35,009 nt of DNA from Phosphoribacter sp044220725 (GCA_044220725.1 JBGAQN010000015.1:1-35009), one strand, 5' to 3'. Shown: positions 6,552 through 15,880, counted from the stretch's first letter. The notes: generated by a model from the letters alone, not told the origin. Program-made: numbers and translations.

Positions 6552-7738
6552 CCACAGCAACCGTCGGCCCGCTCGCGGGCGTCCGGATCATCGAGCTCGC
6601 GGGCATCGGCCCGGGACCGGTCGCGGGGATGGTGCTCGCCGACCTCGGCGCCGACGTCATCGGGGTGGACCGGCCCGGCGGCGCCGGCCCGTTCGACCTG
6701 CCGGTGTTGCGCCGCGGGCGCCGGTCGATTGCGCTCGACCTCAAGTCCGACGGCGGACGCGAGGTCGTCCTGGACCTCGCCACGAGCGCCGACGCGCTCA
6801 TCGAGCCCTATCGACCGGGGGTGATGGAGCGACTAGGGCTCGGCCCCGATGTCGCCCTCGCCCGCAACCCACGGCTGGTCTCCGCGCGGATGACCGGATG
6901 GGGGCAGGACGGACCGCAGGCCCGGTATGCCGGTCACGACCTCACCTACACCGCCACCGCCGGGATCCTGTCGACTTTCGCCCGGGACCCGCTGGACGGG
7001 AGCGTGCCGCGGCCGGTCCTGCCGGGCCCGTTCATGGGAGATGTGGCCGGCGGGGCTCTGCTGCTCGTGGCCGGGTTGCTCGCGGCGCTGCACTCCGCCG
7101 GCCGGACCGGGGTCGGACAGGTCATCGATGCGGCGATCATGGACGGCGCCTCCTATCTGACGACGTTCACTCACGCGCTGCGACTCGGTGGCATGTGGGA
7201 CGGGCCGCCCGGCCACAACGTCCTGGACACCGGGGCGCCGTTCTACGAGGTCTACGAGTGCGCCGACGGCAAGCACCTGGCCGTCGGCGCCCTGGAGCCA
7301 CAGTTCTACGACGAGCTGCTTCGCCTCCTCGGCGAACATGCTGGCCTCGGGCTGGACCCGGCCGACCCACGTCGGCCCGAACATCGCCTTGACCAACGAC
7401 GCTGGCCCGAGGCAAAAGCCCTGTGGGAGAGCTTCTTCCGCGGCCGGACCCGCGACGAGTGGTGCGCGTTCCTTGAGCGGTCGGACGCCTGTGTCGCGCC
7501 GGTGCTCTCGCTCGACGAGGCGCCGACACATGAGCACTTGGCGGCGCGGACGGCATACCGGCCGGTGGGAGGCGACCACGGGCCGACCCTGCCGGTGCCC
7601 GCCCCCCGGTTTTCCGGAACTCCGACGCAGACCCGGCCGTCCCCGAAACCGGGCGAGCACACCGACGAGGTGCTCACCGAACTCGGCTACCACCCGGCGC
7701 GCATCGCGACGCTTCGAAGCAACGCTGCGGTGACCTGA
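6548..7738 (+). CDS. Alpha-methylacyl-CoA racemase-like family III CoA transferase
   Basis: A 396-residue CaiB/BaiF (family III) protein. The best fit is the racemase branch (AMACR/MCR), which epimerises 2-methylacyl-CoA thioesters during breakdown of branched chains and sterol side chains. Visible support: RRGRRSIALDLKSD, His130 in AGHDLTYTATAGI, Asp165 in GPFMGDVAGG, and APFYEVYECADGKHLAVG with Glu237, which line up with the catalytic His, Asp and Glu of the M. tuberculosis enzyme. The GTG start overlaps the glpD stop (GTGA), so translation is coupled. It is about 35 residues longer than the M. tuberculosis enzyme, mostly in the C-terminal half. A true CoA transferase of the same fold cannot be excluded. 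Confidence 0.85.
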   Translation: MTTATVGPLAGVRIIELAGIGPGPVAGMVLADLGADVIGVDRPGGAGPFDLPVLRRGRRSIALDLKSDGGREVVLDLATSADALIEPYRPGVMERLGLGPDVALARNPRLVSARMTGWGQDGPQARYAGHDLTYTATAGILSTFARDPLDGSVPRPVLPGPFMGDVAGGALLLVAGLLAALHSAGRTGVGQVIDAAIMDGASYLTTFTHALRLGGMWDGPPGHNVLDTGAPFYEVYECADGKHLAVGALEPQFYDELLRLLGEHAGLGLDPADPRRPEHRLDQRRWPEAKALWESFFRGRTRDEWCAFLERSDACVAPVLSLDEAPTHEHLAARTAYRPVGGDHGPTLPVPAPRFSGTPTQTRPSPKPGEHTDEVLTELGYHPARIATLRSNAAVT

Positions 7739-7776
7739 GGGTCGTTTCGCGGTCAACGTCCTACGATGAGGCTAGG

Positions 7777-7795
7777 CGCCGTGGCCCCCACGGCG
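7777..7795 (+). other. Short hairpin in the korA leader region
   Basis: CGCCGTGG (7777-7784) pairs perfectly with CCACGGCG (7788-7795) around a CCC loop, midway between the racemase stop and korA. It could end the upstream operon or shape the korA leader. A -10-like TACGAT lies just before it at 7762-7767, but no good -35 partner is visible. Confidence 0.35.
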
Positions 7796-7826
7796 ACCGT
7801 GGATTCCAAGGGCCGGTGACCACCCC

Positions 7827-9701
7827 ATGAGCAAGCCTGTCCAACAACTGGAACGCGTCGTCATCCGGTTCGCTGGTGATTCCGGCGACGGAATGCAGCT
7901 GACCGGTGACCGATTCACCTCCGACGCAGCGTTCCACGGAAACGACCTATCGACACTGCCGAACTTCCCCGCGGAGATCCGGGCCCCGCAGGGCACCATC
8001 CACGGCGTGTCCAGCTTCCAACTGCATATCGCCGACCACGACGTCCTCACCCCCGGTGACGCGCCCGACGTCCTCGTCGCAATGAATCCCGCAGCGCTCA
8101 AGGCCAACCTCGCCGACCTGCCACGCGGCGCGACGATCATCGTCGACACCGACGAGTTCAACCGGCGCAACCTCGCCAAGGTCGGGTATGCCGTGTCGCC
8201 CCTCGACGACGGCAGCCTGGAGAGCTATCACGTCCACGCCCTGCCGCTGACGTCGATCACCGTCGACGCCTTGGCCGAACACGCGTTGACCCGCAAGGAC
8301 AAGGAGCGGGCGAAGAACATGTTCGCCCTGGGGCTGCTGTCCTGGCTCTACACCCGGCCGACCTCGACAACCGAGCGGTTCATCAAGAGCAAGTTCGCCA
8401 AGAAGCCCGACTTGTTGGCCGCCAATGTCGCGGCACTGCGGGCGGGGTTCAACTACGGCGAGACGACCGAAGACTTCGCCCACACCTACCAGGTGTTGGC
8501 TGCGGCCATGCCCTCGGGCACCTATCGGAACGTCACCGGCAACGTCGCACTCTCGTTCGGCCTGGTCGCCGCTGCCCATCGGGCGGGGTTGCGGCTGGTC
8601 CTCGGGTCCTACCCGATCACCCCGGCATCGGACATCCTGCATACCCTGTCGGGGCTCAAACGCTTCGACGTCACGACGATGCAGGCCGAGGACGAGATCG
8701 CCGGGGTCGGCATCGCCATCGGCGCCTCATTCGGTGGTGCCCTCGGAGTGACGACGACCTCGGGGCCTGGGCTGGCGCTCAAGGCCGAGGCGATCGGATT
8801 GGCTGTCTCACTCGAGCTGCCGCTGGTTGTCGTCAACGTCCAGCGCGGGGGCCCATCGACCGGTCTGCCGACCAAGACCGAGCAGGCCGACCTCCTGCAG
8901 GCCCTCTTCGGCCGCAACGGCGAGTCGCCCGTTGCCGTGGTGGCCCCGCAGTCCCCGACCGACTGCTTCGACGCCGCCATCGAGGCCTGCCGGATCGCGA
9001 CGGCATACCGGACGCCGGTCATTCTGCTGTCCGACGGTTACCTCGCCAACGGGTCCGAGCCCTGGAAGGTCCCAGGCACGGCCGACCTACCCGACTTGAC
9101 GGTGAGCTTCACGACCGAACCCAACGGGGTAGACGCCGACGGCAATCCAGTCTTCCAGCCGTTCCTGCGCGATCCCGACACCCTCGCCCGGCCGTGGGCG
9201 ATCCCGGGCACGCCCGGGCTCGAGCACCGGATCGGCGGTATCGAGAAGGCCGATATCACCGGCAATATCTCCTACGATCCGGACAACCACGAGCGGATGA
9301 CCGCGATGCGGGCCGGCAAGATCGCCAAGATCGCCGACACCATCCCGGAGTTGGAGGTCGACGACCCTGACGGCAACGCCAGGGTGCTCGTCATCGGCTG
9401 GGGTTCCACGTATGGCCCGATCCGTCAGGCAGCCAGGTCGGCCCGGCTCACCGGACACTCGGTCGCCACGACGCACCTGCGCCACCTCAACCCATTCCCG
9501 CACAACACCGGCGACGTGCTGCGTCGCTACGAGCGGGTTGTCATGCCGGAGATGAACCTCGGGCAATGCGCAATGCTGCTGCGCGCGGCATACCTCGTGG
9601 ACGTCCAGTCTCACACGGCGGTGCGGGGGCTGCCGTTCAAGGCCTCGGAGCTCGCCGAGGTCATCCGCACAACCGTCGAGGGCTTGGAGGCGAGCAAGTG
9701 A
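7827..9701 (+). CDS. korA: 2-oxoglutarate:ferredoxin oxidoreductase, alpha (gamma-alpha fused) subunit
   Basis: KorA with KorB converts 2-oxoglutarate and CoA to succinyl-CoA, CO2 and reduced ferredoxin, an alternative to the NAD-linked dehydrogenase of the TCA cycle. The 624-residue protein has the fused layout: an N-terminal gamma domain (RFAGDSGDGMQLTGDRF, to about residue 190) and then the pyrimidine-binding alpha domain. The latter shows GSYPITPASDILHTLSG, QAEDEIAGVGIAIGASFGG and TSGPGLALKAEAIG. Length is close to M. tuberculosis KorA. The ATG has only a weak purine stretch upstream. The TGA overlaps the korB GTG. No ferredoxin gene is adjacent. Confidence 0.95.
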   Translation: MSKPVQQLERVVIRFAGDSGDGMQLTGDRFTSDAAFHGNDLSTLPNFPAEIRAPQGTIHGVSSFQLHIADHDVLTPGDAPDVLVAMNPAALKANLADLPRGATIIVDTDEFNRRNLAKVGYAVSPLDDGSLESYHVHALPLTSITVDALAEHALTRKDKERAKNMFALGLLSWLYTRPTSTTERFIKSKFAKKPDLLAANVAALRAGFNYGETTEDFAHTYQVLAAAMPSGTYRNVTGNVALSFGLVAAAHRAGLRLVLGSYPITPASDILHTLSGLKRFDVTTMQAEDEIAGVGIAIGASFGGALGVTTTSGPGLALKAEAIGLAVSLELPLVVVNVQRGGPSTGLPTKTEQADLLQALFGRNGESPVAVVAPQSPTDCFDAAIEACRIATAYRTPVILLSDGYLANGSEPWKVPGTADLPDLTVSFTTEPNGVDADGNPVFQPFLRDPDTLARPWAIPGTPGLEHRIGGIEKADITGNISYDPDNHERMTAMRAGKIAKIADTIPELEVDDPDGNARVLVIGWGSTYGPIRQAARSARLTGHSVATTHLRHLNPFPHNTGDVLRRYERVVMPEMNLGQCAMLLRAAYLVDVQSHTAVRGLPFKASELAEVIRTTVEGLEASK

Positions 9702-10777
9702 GCATCGACCTGGGTATGCCGTCCAGCGGCGTCGCATTCGTCCCGCAGCTGGCGGACGGGGCAACACCGTTGGGACGCAAGGATTTCACGTCTGACCAGG
9801 ACGTCCGGTGGTGCCCTGGCTGTGGCGACTATGCGATTCTCGCAGCGATGCAGGGATTCCTCCCCGAGCTTGGGCTGCGCCGGGAGAACATCGTCTTCAT
9901 CTCCGGAATCGGCTGCTCGTCTCGGTTCCCCTACTACCTGGACACCTACGGTATGCACTCGATCCACGGGCGTGCACCGACCTTCGCCACTGGCCTTGCC
10001 ACCGCGCGCGAGGATCTGTCGGTCTGGGTCATCACCGGAGACGGTGACTCGTTGTCGATCGGCGGCAACCATCTCATCCATGCGCTGCGCCGCAACGTCA
10101 ACATCAAGATCCTGTTGTTCAATAACGAAATCTACGGACTGACCAAGGGTCAGTATTCGCCCACCTCGCGGACTGGGACGGTCTCGAAGTCCTCGCCACT
10201 GGGATCGTTGGACACCCCGTTCACGCCGGTGTCGGTGGCGCTAGGTGCCGAGGCAACCTTTGTCGCGCGGACGATGGACTCCGACCGCAAGCACCTCACC
10301 GAAGTGCTGCACGCAGCCGCGCGGCACCGCGGCGCGGCACTGGTGGAGATCTACCAGAACTGCCCCATCTTCAACGACGGCGCCTTCGACGTGCTCAAGG
10401 ACAAGGACCAGGCGGCCGCCCGAATCCTCTGGCTTCGGGACGGTCAGGAGGTCGCCGCCGGTGATCACGTTGCCGTCCGTGCCGACGACGGGTCGATCCA
10501 GGTCGTGCCACGATCGACCGCCAGCCCGAGCCGGATCGTGCGACACAGCGTCGACACCGAGCATCCGTCCTCGGCCTTTGCGTTGTCCCGACTGACCTCG
10601 GACGGGACGCTGGCGCATGTTCCCATGGGCGTGTTCCGACAGATCTCGCGGCCGACCTACGACGACATGGTCCGCGGACAGGTCTCGGCGGCAGTCCAGG
10701 CCGGCGGTGGCCCCGCGACCGACGCCGACCTGGCTGCGCTGCTGGCCGGTCGGGACACCTGGACCGTGAGCGGGTGA
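9698..10777 (+). CDS. korB: 2-oxoglutarate:ferredoxin oxidoreductase, beta subunit
   Basis: KorB carries thiamine diphosphate and one [4Fe-4S] cluster of the 2-oxoglutarate:ferredoxin oxidoreductase. In this 359-residue protein WCPGCGDYAIL gives Cys39 and Cys42, GIGCSSR gives Cys73 and YQNCPIFND gives Cys222, the four expected cluster ligands. The thiamine/Mg motif is GDGDSLSIGGNH (from residue 114) with FNNEIYGLTKGQ following. GTG 9698 is chosen because it overlaps the korA stop and gives the usual family N-terminus; the frame upstream is open but lies inside korA. The stop overlaps the next gene's GTG, so korA-korB-rarD are translationally coupled. Confidence 0.95.
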   Translation: MSIDLGMPSSGVAFVPQLADGATPLGRKDFTSDQDVRWCPGCGDYAILAAMQGFLPELGLRRENIVFISGIGCSSRFPYYLDTYGMHSIHGRAPTFATGLATAREDLSVWVITGDGDSLSIGGNHLIHALRRNVNIKILLFNNEIYGLTKGQYSPTSRTGTVSKSSPLGSLDTPFTPVSVALGAEATFVARTMDSDRKHLTEVLHAAARHRGAALVEIYQNCPIFNDGAFDVLKDKDQAAARILWLRDGQEVAAGDHVAVRADDGSIQVVPRSTASPSRIVRHSVDTEHPSSAFALSRLTSDGTLAHVPMGVFRQISRPTYDDMVRGQVSAAVQAGGGPATDADLAALLAGRDTWTVSG

Positions 10778-11679
10778 CCTGGGCGGACGACACTCGCTCC
10801 GAGCTTCGCCGTGGTGCGCTCTTCGGGAGCGTGGCATACCTGCTGTGGGGTTTCTTCCCGCTCTACTTCCATGCGCTCACCCCGGCCACCCCGCTGGAAA
10901 TCCTCGCGCATCGGATCATCTGGAGCCTGGTCGTCTGCCTGCTCATCCTGGCCTGGCAGCGGGACCTGTCCTGGCTTCGGCCGTTGCTGGCCAAGCCCGC
11001 CCTCCTCGCAGGCTTGGCCGCGGCCGCAGGAACGGTGGCGATCAACTGGGGGGTCTACGTCGGGGCAGTCGTCGGTGGGCACACCCGGGATGCCGCCCTC
11101 GGCTACTTCCTCAACCCACTGATCACTGTGGCCCTCGGGGTCGTCGTGCTGCGAGAGCCGCTTCGCCGACTGCAGTGGGTGGCGGTCGGGATCGGGCTGG
11201 TCGCGGCGGCATACCTGACCCTGGCGAGCGGGCAGGTCCCCATCATTGCGCTGACCCTGGCGGTGTCGTTCGCGCTCTATGGACTGCTCAAGAAGCGCCT
11301 GGGCGCGAGTCTGCCTGCCTTGCACGGCTTGACCGTCGAAACCGCCGTCCTGCTGCCGGTCGCGCTTCTGCTGCTGGGGCCGCTGGCCGCGGTGGGCGGC
11401 ACCCATTCCGGGATCGGGTCGCCCAGTCAGGCCGTCGGGCTCATGCTCACTGGGCCGGTGACGGCAATCCCGCTCTTGTTGTTCGCTGCGGCGGCGCGGC
11501 GGGTGCCGCTCGTGACGATCGGGCTGCTGCAGTTCCTCACGCCCGTCATGCAGCTCGTGTGCAGCTTGTTGCTCGGTGAAGTAGTGAGCTCGGCCCAATG
11601 GGTGGGCTTCGTCATCGTGTGGGTAGCCCTGGCGGTCCTCACGACCGACTCGCTTCTCCAGCGGCAACGGTCGGCCTAG
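10774..11679 (+). CDS. rarD: RarD-type EamA/DMT-superfamily membrane transporter
   Basis: A 301-residue inner-membrane protein with about ten hydrophobic segments in two EamA-like halves. The RarD features are clear: GSVAYLLWGFFPLYFHAL near the N-terminus, LEILAHRIIWSLV, INWGVYVGAVVGGH, ALGYFLNPL, and FLTPVMQLVCSLLLGE in the C-terminal half. RarD proteins are presumed permeases (chloramphenicol sensitivity in the older literature); the real substrate is unknown. GTG 10774 overlaps the korB stop. Coupling to kor is odd, because no metabolic link between RarD and ferredoxin chemistry is established. It faces the polyprenyl synthase gene across a 46-bp gap. Confidence 0.9.
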   Translation: MTWADDTRSELRRGALFGSVAYLLWGFFPLYFHALTPATPLEILAHRIIWSLVVCLLILAWQRDLSWLRPLLAKPALLAGLAAAAGTVAINWGVYVGAVVGGHTRDAALGYFLNPLITVALGVVVLREPLRRLQWVAVGIGLVAAAYLTLASGQVPIIALTLAVSFALYGLLKKRLGASLPALHGLTVETAVLLPVALLLLGPLAAVGGTHSGIGSPSQAVGLMLTGPVTAIPLLLFAAAARRVPLVTIGLLQFLTPVMQLVCSLLLGEVVSSAQWVGFVIVWVALAVLTTDSLLQRQRSA

Positions 11680-11684
11680 CTGCC

Positions 11685-11710
11685 CTGACTCCGGAGGTTG
11701 GGGAGGTCAG
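11685..11710. terminator. Weak imperfect hairpin between convergent rarD and the polyprenyl synthase gene
   Basis: CTGACTCC (11685-11692) can pair with GGAGGTCAG (11702-11710) with one bulged base and a 9-nt loop. It occupies the only 46 bp between two convergent genes, so a terminator role is reasonable, but the stem is short and no T-run follows. Confidence 0.35.
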
Positions 11711-11725
11711 TGCATCGGCAACGGC

Positions 11726-12724
11726 TCAGCCGACCCGGTCAACGACCTGGTCGACGAGGGCAACGAGCGCGGCCTTGGCGTCGCTGTCGGGTAGCCCCTC
11801 CAATGCTTGCAGCGCCTGTGCGCCAACCGCCCGAGTGTGCTCCCGAGCCCGGCCCAGGGCGGGGTGCGCCCTCAGCAGGGTCAGCGCCTCGGCATGTAAA
11901 CAATCGTCGGTGAGATCGGCATCGAGCAACTCAAGCAGGCGGGCATCGGCTGGATCGGTCGAGTCCTTGGCGAAGAGAACCGCCAGCGTGTCGACTCCTT
12001 CACGCAGGTCGGTCCCCGGAGTCTTGCCGCTGGCCGAACTGTCCGAGGCGATGTCGATGACGTCGTCCGCGAGTTGGAAGGCCATCCCGAGGCGTTCGCC
12101 GTAGACGCGCAACACCTCGACCGTGTGGAGGTCCCCACCGCCGAACATCGCCCCGTAACGGGCCGCCGTCGCCACCAGGGCGCCGGTCTTGTCGGCGAGC
12201 ACACCGAGGTAGTAGTCGATCGGGTCCGCGCCCGCCGGGCACGCACGGGTATCCCGGATCTGCCCGTGGCACAACCGCACGAAGGTCTGAGCTTGGATGA
12301 GCACCGCCTCGGCCCCGAGGCCGGCGACGATCTCCGACGCCTTCCCGAACAGCAGGTCACCGACGAGGATGGCCGTCGTGTTGTCGTATGCCGCGTTGAC
12401 GCTGGGCACCGCGCGACGCACCGTCGCTTCGTCCATGACGTCGTCGTGATAGAGCGAAGCCAGATGGGTGAGCTCGACCCCGACGGCAGCGGCGACGACC
12501 TCATCGGTGACGCCACGGCATACCTGCGCTGCGAGGAGGGTCAACATCGGCCGGAATCGTTTGCCGCCGGCCGCCAACAGATGCCCCGACGCCGCAGCCA
12601 CGTAGGGGTCGTCGTGGTCGATTGTGGCACGGAGGAGAGCGTCGACCCGGGCCATCCCGTCGCCCAGCGCAGCGGCCAGCGCCGGGGTCACCCCGGGAAG
12701 GGCCAGCACCTGGGGTGCACTCAT
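11726..12724 (-). CDS. Long-chain polyprenyl diphosphate synthase, probably for the menaquinone tail
   Basis: A 332-residue trans-isoprenyl diphosphate synthase that condenses isopentenyl diphosphate units onto an allylic primer. Both aspartate motifs are present: LYHDDVMDEA (Asp94, 95 and 98) and QLADDVIDI (Asp220, 221 and 224). KRFRPML provides the usual basic patch. The residues four and five positions before the first motif are small (Ser90, Ala89), which fits long-chain products. ATG 12724 has AGGAAG 8 bases upstream; the frame is open further upstream into nuoN but without a sensible start. It is 37 bp behind nuoN on the same strand and so probably rides on the nuo transcript. Hepta- versus octaprenyl specificity cannot be read from sequence. 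Confidence 0.92.
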   Translation of the reverse strand: MSAPQVLALPGVTPALAAALGDGMARVDALLRATIDHDDPYVAAASGHLLAAGGKRFRPMLTLLAAQVCRGVTDEVVAAAVGVELTHLASLYHDDVMDEATVRRAVPSVNAAYDNTTAILVGDLLFGKASEIVAGLGAEAVLIQAQTFVRLCHGQIRDTRACPAGADPIDYYLGVLADKTGALVATAARYGAMFGGGDLHTVEVLRVYGERLGMAFQLADDVIDIASDSSASGKTPGTDLREGVDTLAVLFAKDSTDPADARLLELLDADLTDDCLHAEALTLLRAHPALGRAREHTRAVGAQALQALEGLPDSDAKAALVALVDQVVDRVG

Positions 12725-12761
12725 GCGAAGGGCTTCCTGGCTGAGGGAAAGGTGGCCGTGA

Positions 12762-14348
12762 TTACCGGATGAATTGGGCGGCCCGCTCTGCGAGCAGCAG
12801 GATGGATGCCGGGGCGATGCCAAGAACCAAGGTGAACAGCGTCCCCGTTGCCACCGTGATCGTCGTGAATACGGACGGTTCGACGACGGCGACCGAGTCA
12901 CCAGGGGATTCGGTGAAGTACATGAGGACGATGATCCGCACGTAGACGAACACCGTGATCGCGCTGCACAACAGCCCGAGGACCACGAGCACGGCACCGG
13001 CCGTGCCGCTTTCCAGCGCCGGCTTGAAGACCGCGAACTTCGCGGTGAACCCAGAGGTTAGGGGGATGCCCGCGAACGCCAGCAGGAGGAAGGCGAACAC
13101 GCCCGCCGTCCACGGGTGGCGCTTGCCCAACCCGGTCCATTGCGACAAGTGAGTCGCCTCCGAGCCGCCTTCGCGGACCAGCCCCACGATCGCGAACGCC
13201 GCGATAGTCGTCAGCCCGTATGCCGCGAGGTAGAACATGACGCCGCTGACACCATCGCGCTGAAGGGACAGCACGCCGACGAGGATGAACCCGGCGTGCG
13301 CGATCGACGAGTAGGCCAAGAGCCGCTTCATGTCGGTCTGGGTCACCGAGAGAACCGCCCCCACAATCATGGTCAACGCGGCGATGACGACCAGCGCGGG
13401 ACGCCAATCCCAGGCAGCCCGGTCCACTCCGACGTAGACGAAGCGCAGGATGGCTCCGAACGCGGCGGCCTTGGTGCCGGCCGCCATGAAGCCGGTCACC
13501 GGGGTGGGGGCACCTTGGTAGACATCCGGTGTCCACATGTGGAAGGGGACGGCGCCGACCTTGAAGAGGAGGCCGACCAAGACCAGCAGGACGCCCGGAA
13601 CGAGCAGACCGTCCAGGGCCGAGCCGTGGGTGGTGATCGCGGTGGCGATGTCGGGCAGGTAAATGGACCCGGCGAAGCCGAACAACAAGGCCGTGCCGAA
13701 CAGGAAGAACGCCGACGAGAAGGCGCCAAGGAGGAAGTACTTGAGCGAAGCCTCCTGGGAGAGCAACCGACGCCGCCGGGCCAGACCGCACAACAGGTAG
13801 AGCGGCAGCGAGAGCACCTCAAGGGAAACGAACATCGTCAGCAAGTCACCGGCGGCTGGGAAGAGCATCATCCCGGCGACCGAGAAGAGGAAGAGCGGGA
13901 AGACCTCTGAGGTTGTCGCGCCGACCTTTCGGGCCTGCGCCTCCTGTGGCGAGCCAGGGGTAGCGGCGCCCATGGGAGTGAACGCGTCGGCGCCGACCCC
14001 GCCGAATCGCTCGGCCAGACTCAGTGCCGCCAACACGGCGAAGAGCAGGATGGTCGCCTGCAGAAACAGGGTGGGTCCGTCGACAATGACCGACCCCTTG
14101 ACCGACCCACCGACACTGAGCAGCCCGGCCGTGGCCACCGGTCGACCGATAGCGCCGAACGCGAGGGCGCCGAGGGCGACCACGAGACCGACGAGGGTGA
14201 TGCCGACGTGAGCGGGATACCGGCTGTGCCGAGGGACGAATGCCTCGACGAGCACCCCGAGCATCGCCGCGCCGAAGACGATGAGGACTGGTGCCAGCGC
14301 CACGTAGTCCAGCGACGCGGGCGTGAAGGCCGCGGGCAGCGCGATCAC
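12762..14348 (-). CDS. nuoN: NADH-quinone oxidoreductase subunit N
   Basis: NuoN is one of three antiporter-like proton-channel subunits in the membrane arm of complex I. The 528-residue protein is almost all transmembrane helix, about 14 segments. The conserved core is recognisable: FVSLEVLSLPLYLL, EASLKYFLLGAFSSAFFLFG, KVGAVPFHMWTPDVYQGAPT with its key lysine, and MKRLLAYSSIAHAGF. The start is GTG 14348, overlapping the nuoM stop. Last of the nuo set, it is followed 37 bp later by the polyprenyl synthase. A short Gly/Pro insertion near residues 125-145 lies outside the core. Confidence 0.97.
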   Translation of the reverse strand: MIALPAAFTPASLDYVALAPVLIVFGAAMLGVLVEAFVPRHSRYPAHVGITLVGLVVALGALAFGAIGRPVATAGLLSVGGSVKGSVIVDGPTLFLQATILLFAVLAALSLAERFGGVGADAFTPMGAATPGSPQEAQARKVGATTSEVFPLFLFSVAGMMLFPAAGDLLTMFVSLEVLSLPLYLLCGLARRRRLLSQEASLKYFLLGAFSSAFFLFGTALLFGFAGSIYLPDIATAITTHGSALDGLLVPGVLLVLVGLLFKVGAVPFHMWTPDVYQGAPTPVTGFMAAGTKAAAFGAILRFVYVGVDRAAWDWRPALVVIAALTMIVGAVLSVTQTDMKRLLAYSSIAHAGFILVGVLSLQRDGVSGVMFYLAAYGLTTIAAFAIVGLVREGGSEATHLSQWTGLGKRHPWTAGVFAFLLLAFAGIPLTSGFTAKFAVFKPALESGTAGAVLVVLGLLCSAITVFVYVRIIVLMYFTESPGDSVAVVEPSVFTTITVATGTLFTLVLGIAPASILLLAERAAQFIR

Positions 14349-15880
14349 TTGGTGCCTCCTTCGGCCGCGCCGACGATGGGCGCCGGATCACTGACCTGGA
14401 TCGAGGTGAGGATCGTCGTCACTGCGGGCGTCACCATGTCCAGCACTGGCTTGGGATAGAAGCCCAAGACGATGAACAGCGCGACAAGTGGTGCAACGAC
14501 CCACTTCTCCCGGACGCTCAGATCTGGCGTGCCGGCGGCGCTTTCTGGCTTGGCGCCGGTCATCGTCCGCTGATACATGAGCAGGATGTAGAGAGCAGCC
14601 AGGATGATGCCGGTCGTGGCGATCACCGCCACAACCTGATGCCGCTGGAAGGTGCCCGCCAGGACGAGGAACTCGGAGACGAACGACCCCATCCCTGGCA
14701 AGGCCAGACCGGACAGGCCGGCGATGAGCCACACCCCTGCCAGACCCGGCACGACTCGCTGCCATCCACCGAAATCGGGGATCCGCTTGCTGCCGCGACG
14801 GCTGATGAGCATGCCGGCGACGAGGAACAGTCCGGCCGTGGAGAAGCCGTGGTTGATCATGTAGAAACTCGAGCCGGCCCAGCTCGTCGAGGTCAGGGCG
14901 AAGATGCCCAACACGATGAACCCGAAGTGGCTGATCGAGGTGAAGGCGATGAGCCGCATGAGATCGGTCTGCCCGATGGCCAGGAGCGCGCCATAAAGCA
15001 CCGACAGCAGGGCCAGGGCGATGATCACCGGGGTGGCCCACTGGCTGGCCCCCGGGAACAACTCCAGGCAGAACCGGATCATCCCGTAGGTGCCGACCTT
15101 GTCCAGCACCCCCACGAGCAGGGTCGCAGTTGCCGGGCGGCTCTCGGCAGCGGCGTCGGGGAGCCAGGTGTGCACCGGCACCATCGGCGCCTTCACCGCG
15201 AAGGCGATGAAGAAGCCGAGGAAGATCCACTTCTCGGTTCCAGGCGCCAGCTGTATGCCGGCCAGCTTGGTCAGCAGGAAGCCGTCGGCGCCGCCGGGCC
15301 CCTGGACATAGAGAGCGATGACGGCGGCCAACATGATGAGCCCGCCCGCCAGGGAGAACAGAAGGAACTTGACGGCGGCGTACTGGCGACGCGGCCCTCC
15401 GAATTGGCCGATGAGGAAGTAGACGGGGACGAGCATCGCCTCGAAGAAGACGTAGAAGAGAAACACATCGGTGGCCGCGAAGACCCCGACCATGAACGTC
15501 TCGAGGACGAGCATGAGGGCGAAGTAGTGCCGCTCTCGGTGGGCTTCTTCAGCGGGTAGGTCATTCCAGGCGGCCAAGAGGCAAATCGGCACAAGGATGA
15601 CCGACATGAGGATGAGAGAGAGTGCGATGCCGTCGACTCCGAGGGCATAACTGACCCCGAACTGCGGGATCCAGGAGTGCTCCTCGACGAGCTGGAACTT
15701 GTCCTTGCTCGAGGTCGAGAACTGCAGGGCAGCAGCGACGGCAAAGACAAGGGTCACCAAGGAAGCACCGAGCGCCAAGTGCTTGGCCCGGTCGATGAGC
15801 GAGGCGGGCAGCAGCCACAGGACCACCGCCCCGACAAGCGGGATGAGGCCGATGACGGTCAGCCACGGGAACTGGTTCAT
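14345..15880 (-). CDS. nuoM: NADH-quinone oxidoreductase subunit M
   Basis: NuoM is the middle antiporter-like subunit of the complex I proton-pumping arm. This 511-residue, about 14-helix protein shows FYVFFEAMLVPVYFLIG with the essential glutamate, KFLLFSLAGGLIMLAA, and KAPMVPVHTWLPDAAAESR. LIAFTSISHFGFIVLGI and MINHGFSTAGLFLVAG follow. ATG 15880 shares its A with the nuoL stop (TGATG) and is preferred to the open-frame start at 15895, which lies inside nuoL. One octamer copy reads Gly-Ile-Gln (GGC ATA CAG) near 15253, bringing in a rare ATA codon. Confidence 0.97.
   Translation of the reverse strand: MNQFPWLTVIGLIPLVGAVVLWLLPASLIDRAKHLALGASLVTLVFAVAAALQFSTSSKDKFQLVEEHSWIPQFGVSYALGVDGIALSLILMSVILVPICLLAAWNDLPAEEAHRERHYFALMLVLETFMVGVFAATDVFLFYVFFEAMLVPVYFLIGQFGGPRRQYAAVKFLLFSLAGGLIMLAAVIALYVQGPGGADGFLLTKLAGIQLAPGTEKWIFLGFFIAFAVKAPMVPVHTWLPDAAAESRPATATLLVGVLDKVGTYGMIRFCLELFPGASQWATPVIIALALLSVLYGALLAIGQTDLMRLIAFTSISHFGFIVLGIFALTSTSWAGSSFYMINHGFSTAGLFLVAGMLISRRGSKRIPDFGGWQRVVPGLAGVWLIAGLSGLALPGMGSFVSEFLVLAGTFQRHQVVAVIATTGIILAALYILLMYQRTMTGAKPESAAGTPDLSVREKWVVAPLVALFIVLGFYPKPVLDMVTPAVTTILTSIQVSDPAPIVGAAEGGTK

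Noticed and set aside
7739..7776. Full sigma-70 promoter for korA
   Set aside because: TACGAT is a fair -10, but no -35 with acceptable spacing is present, so I only mention it with the nearby hairpin.
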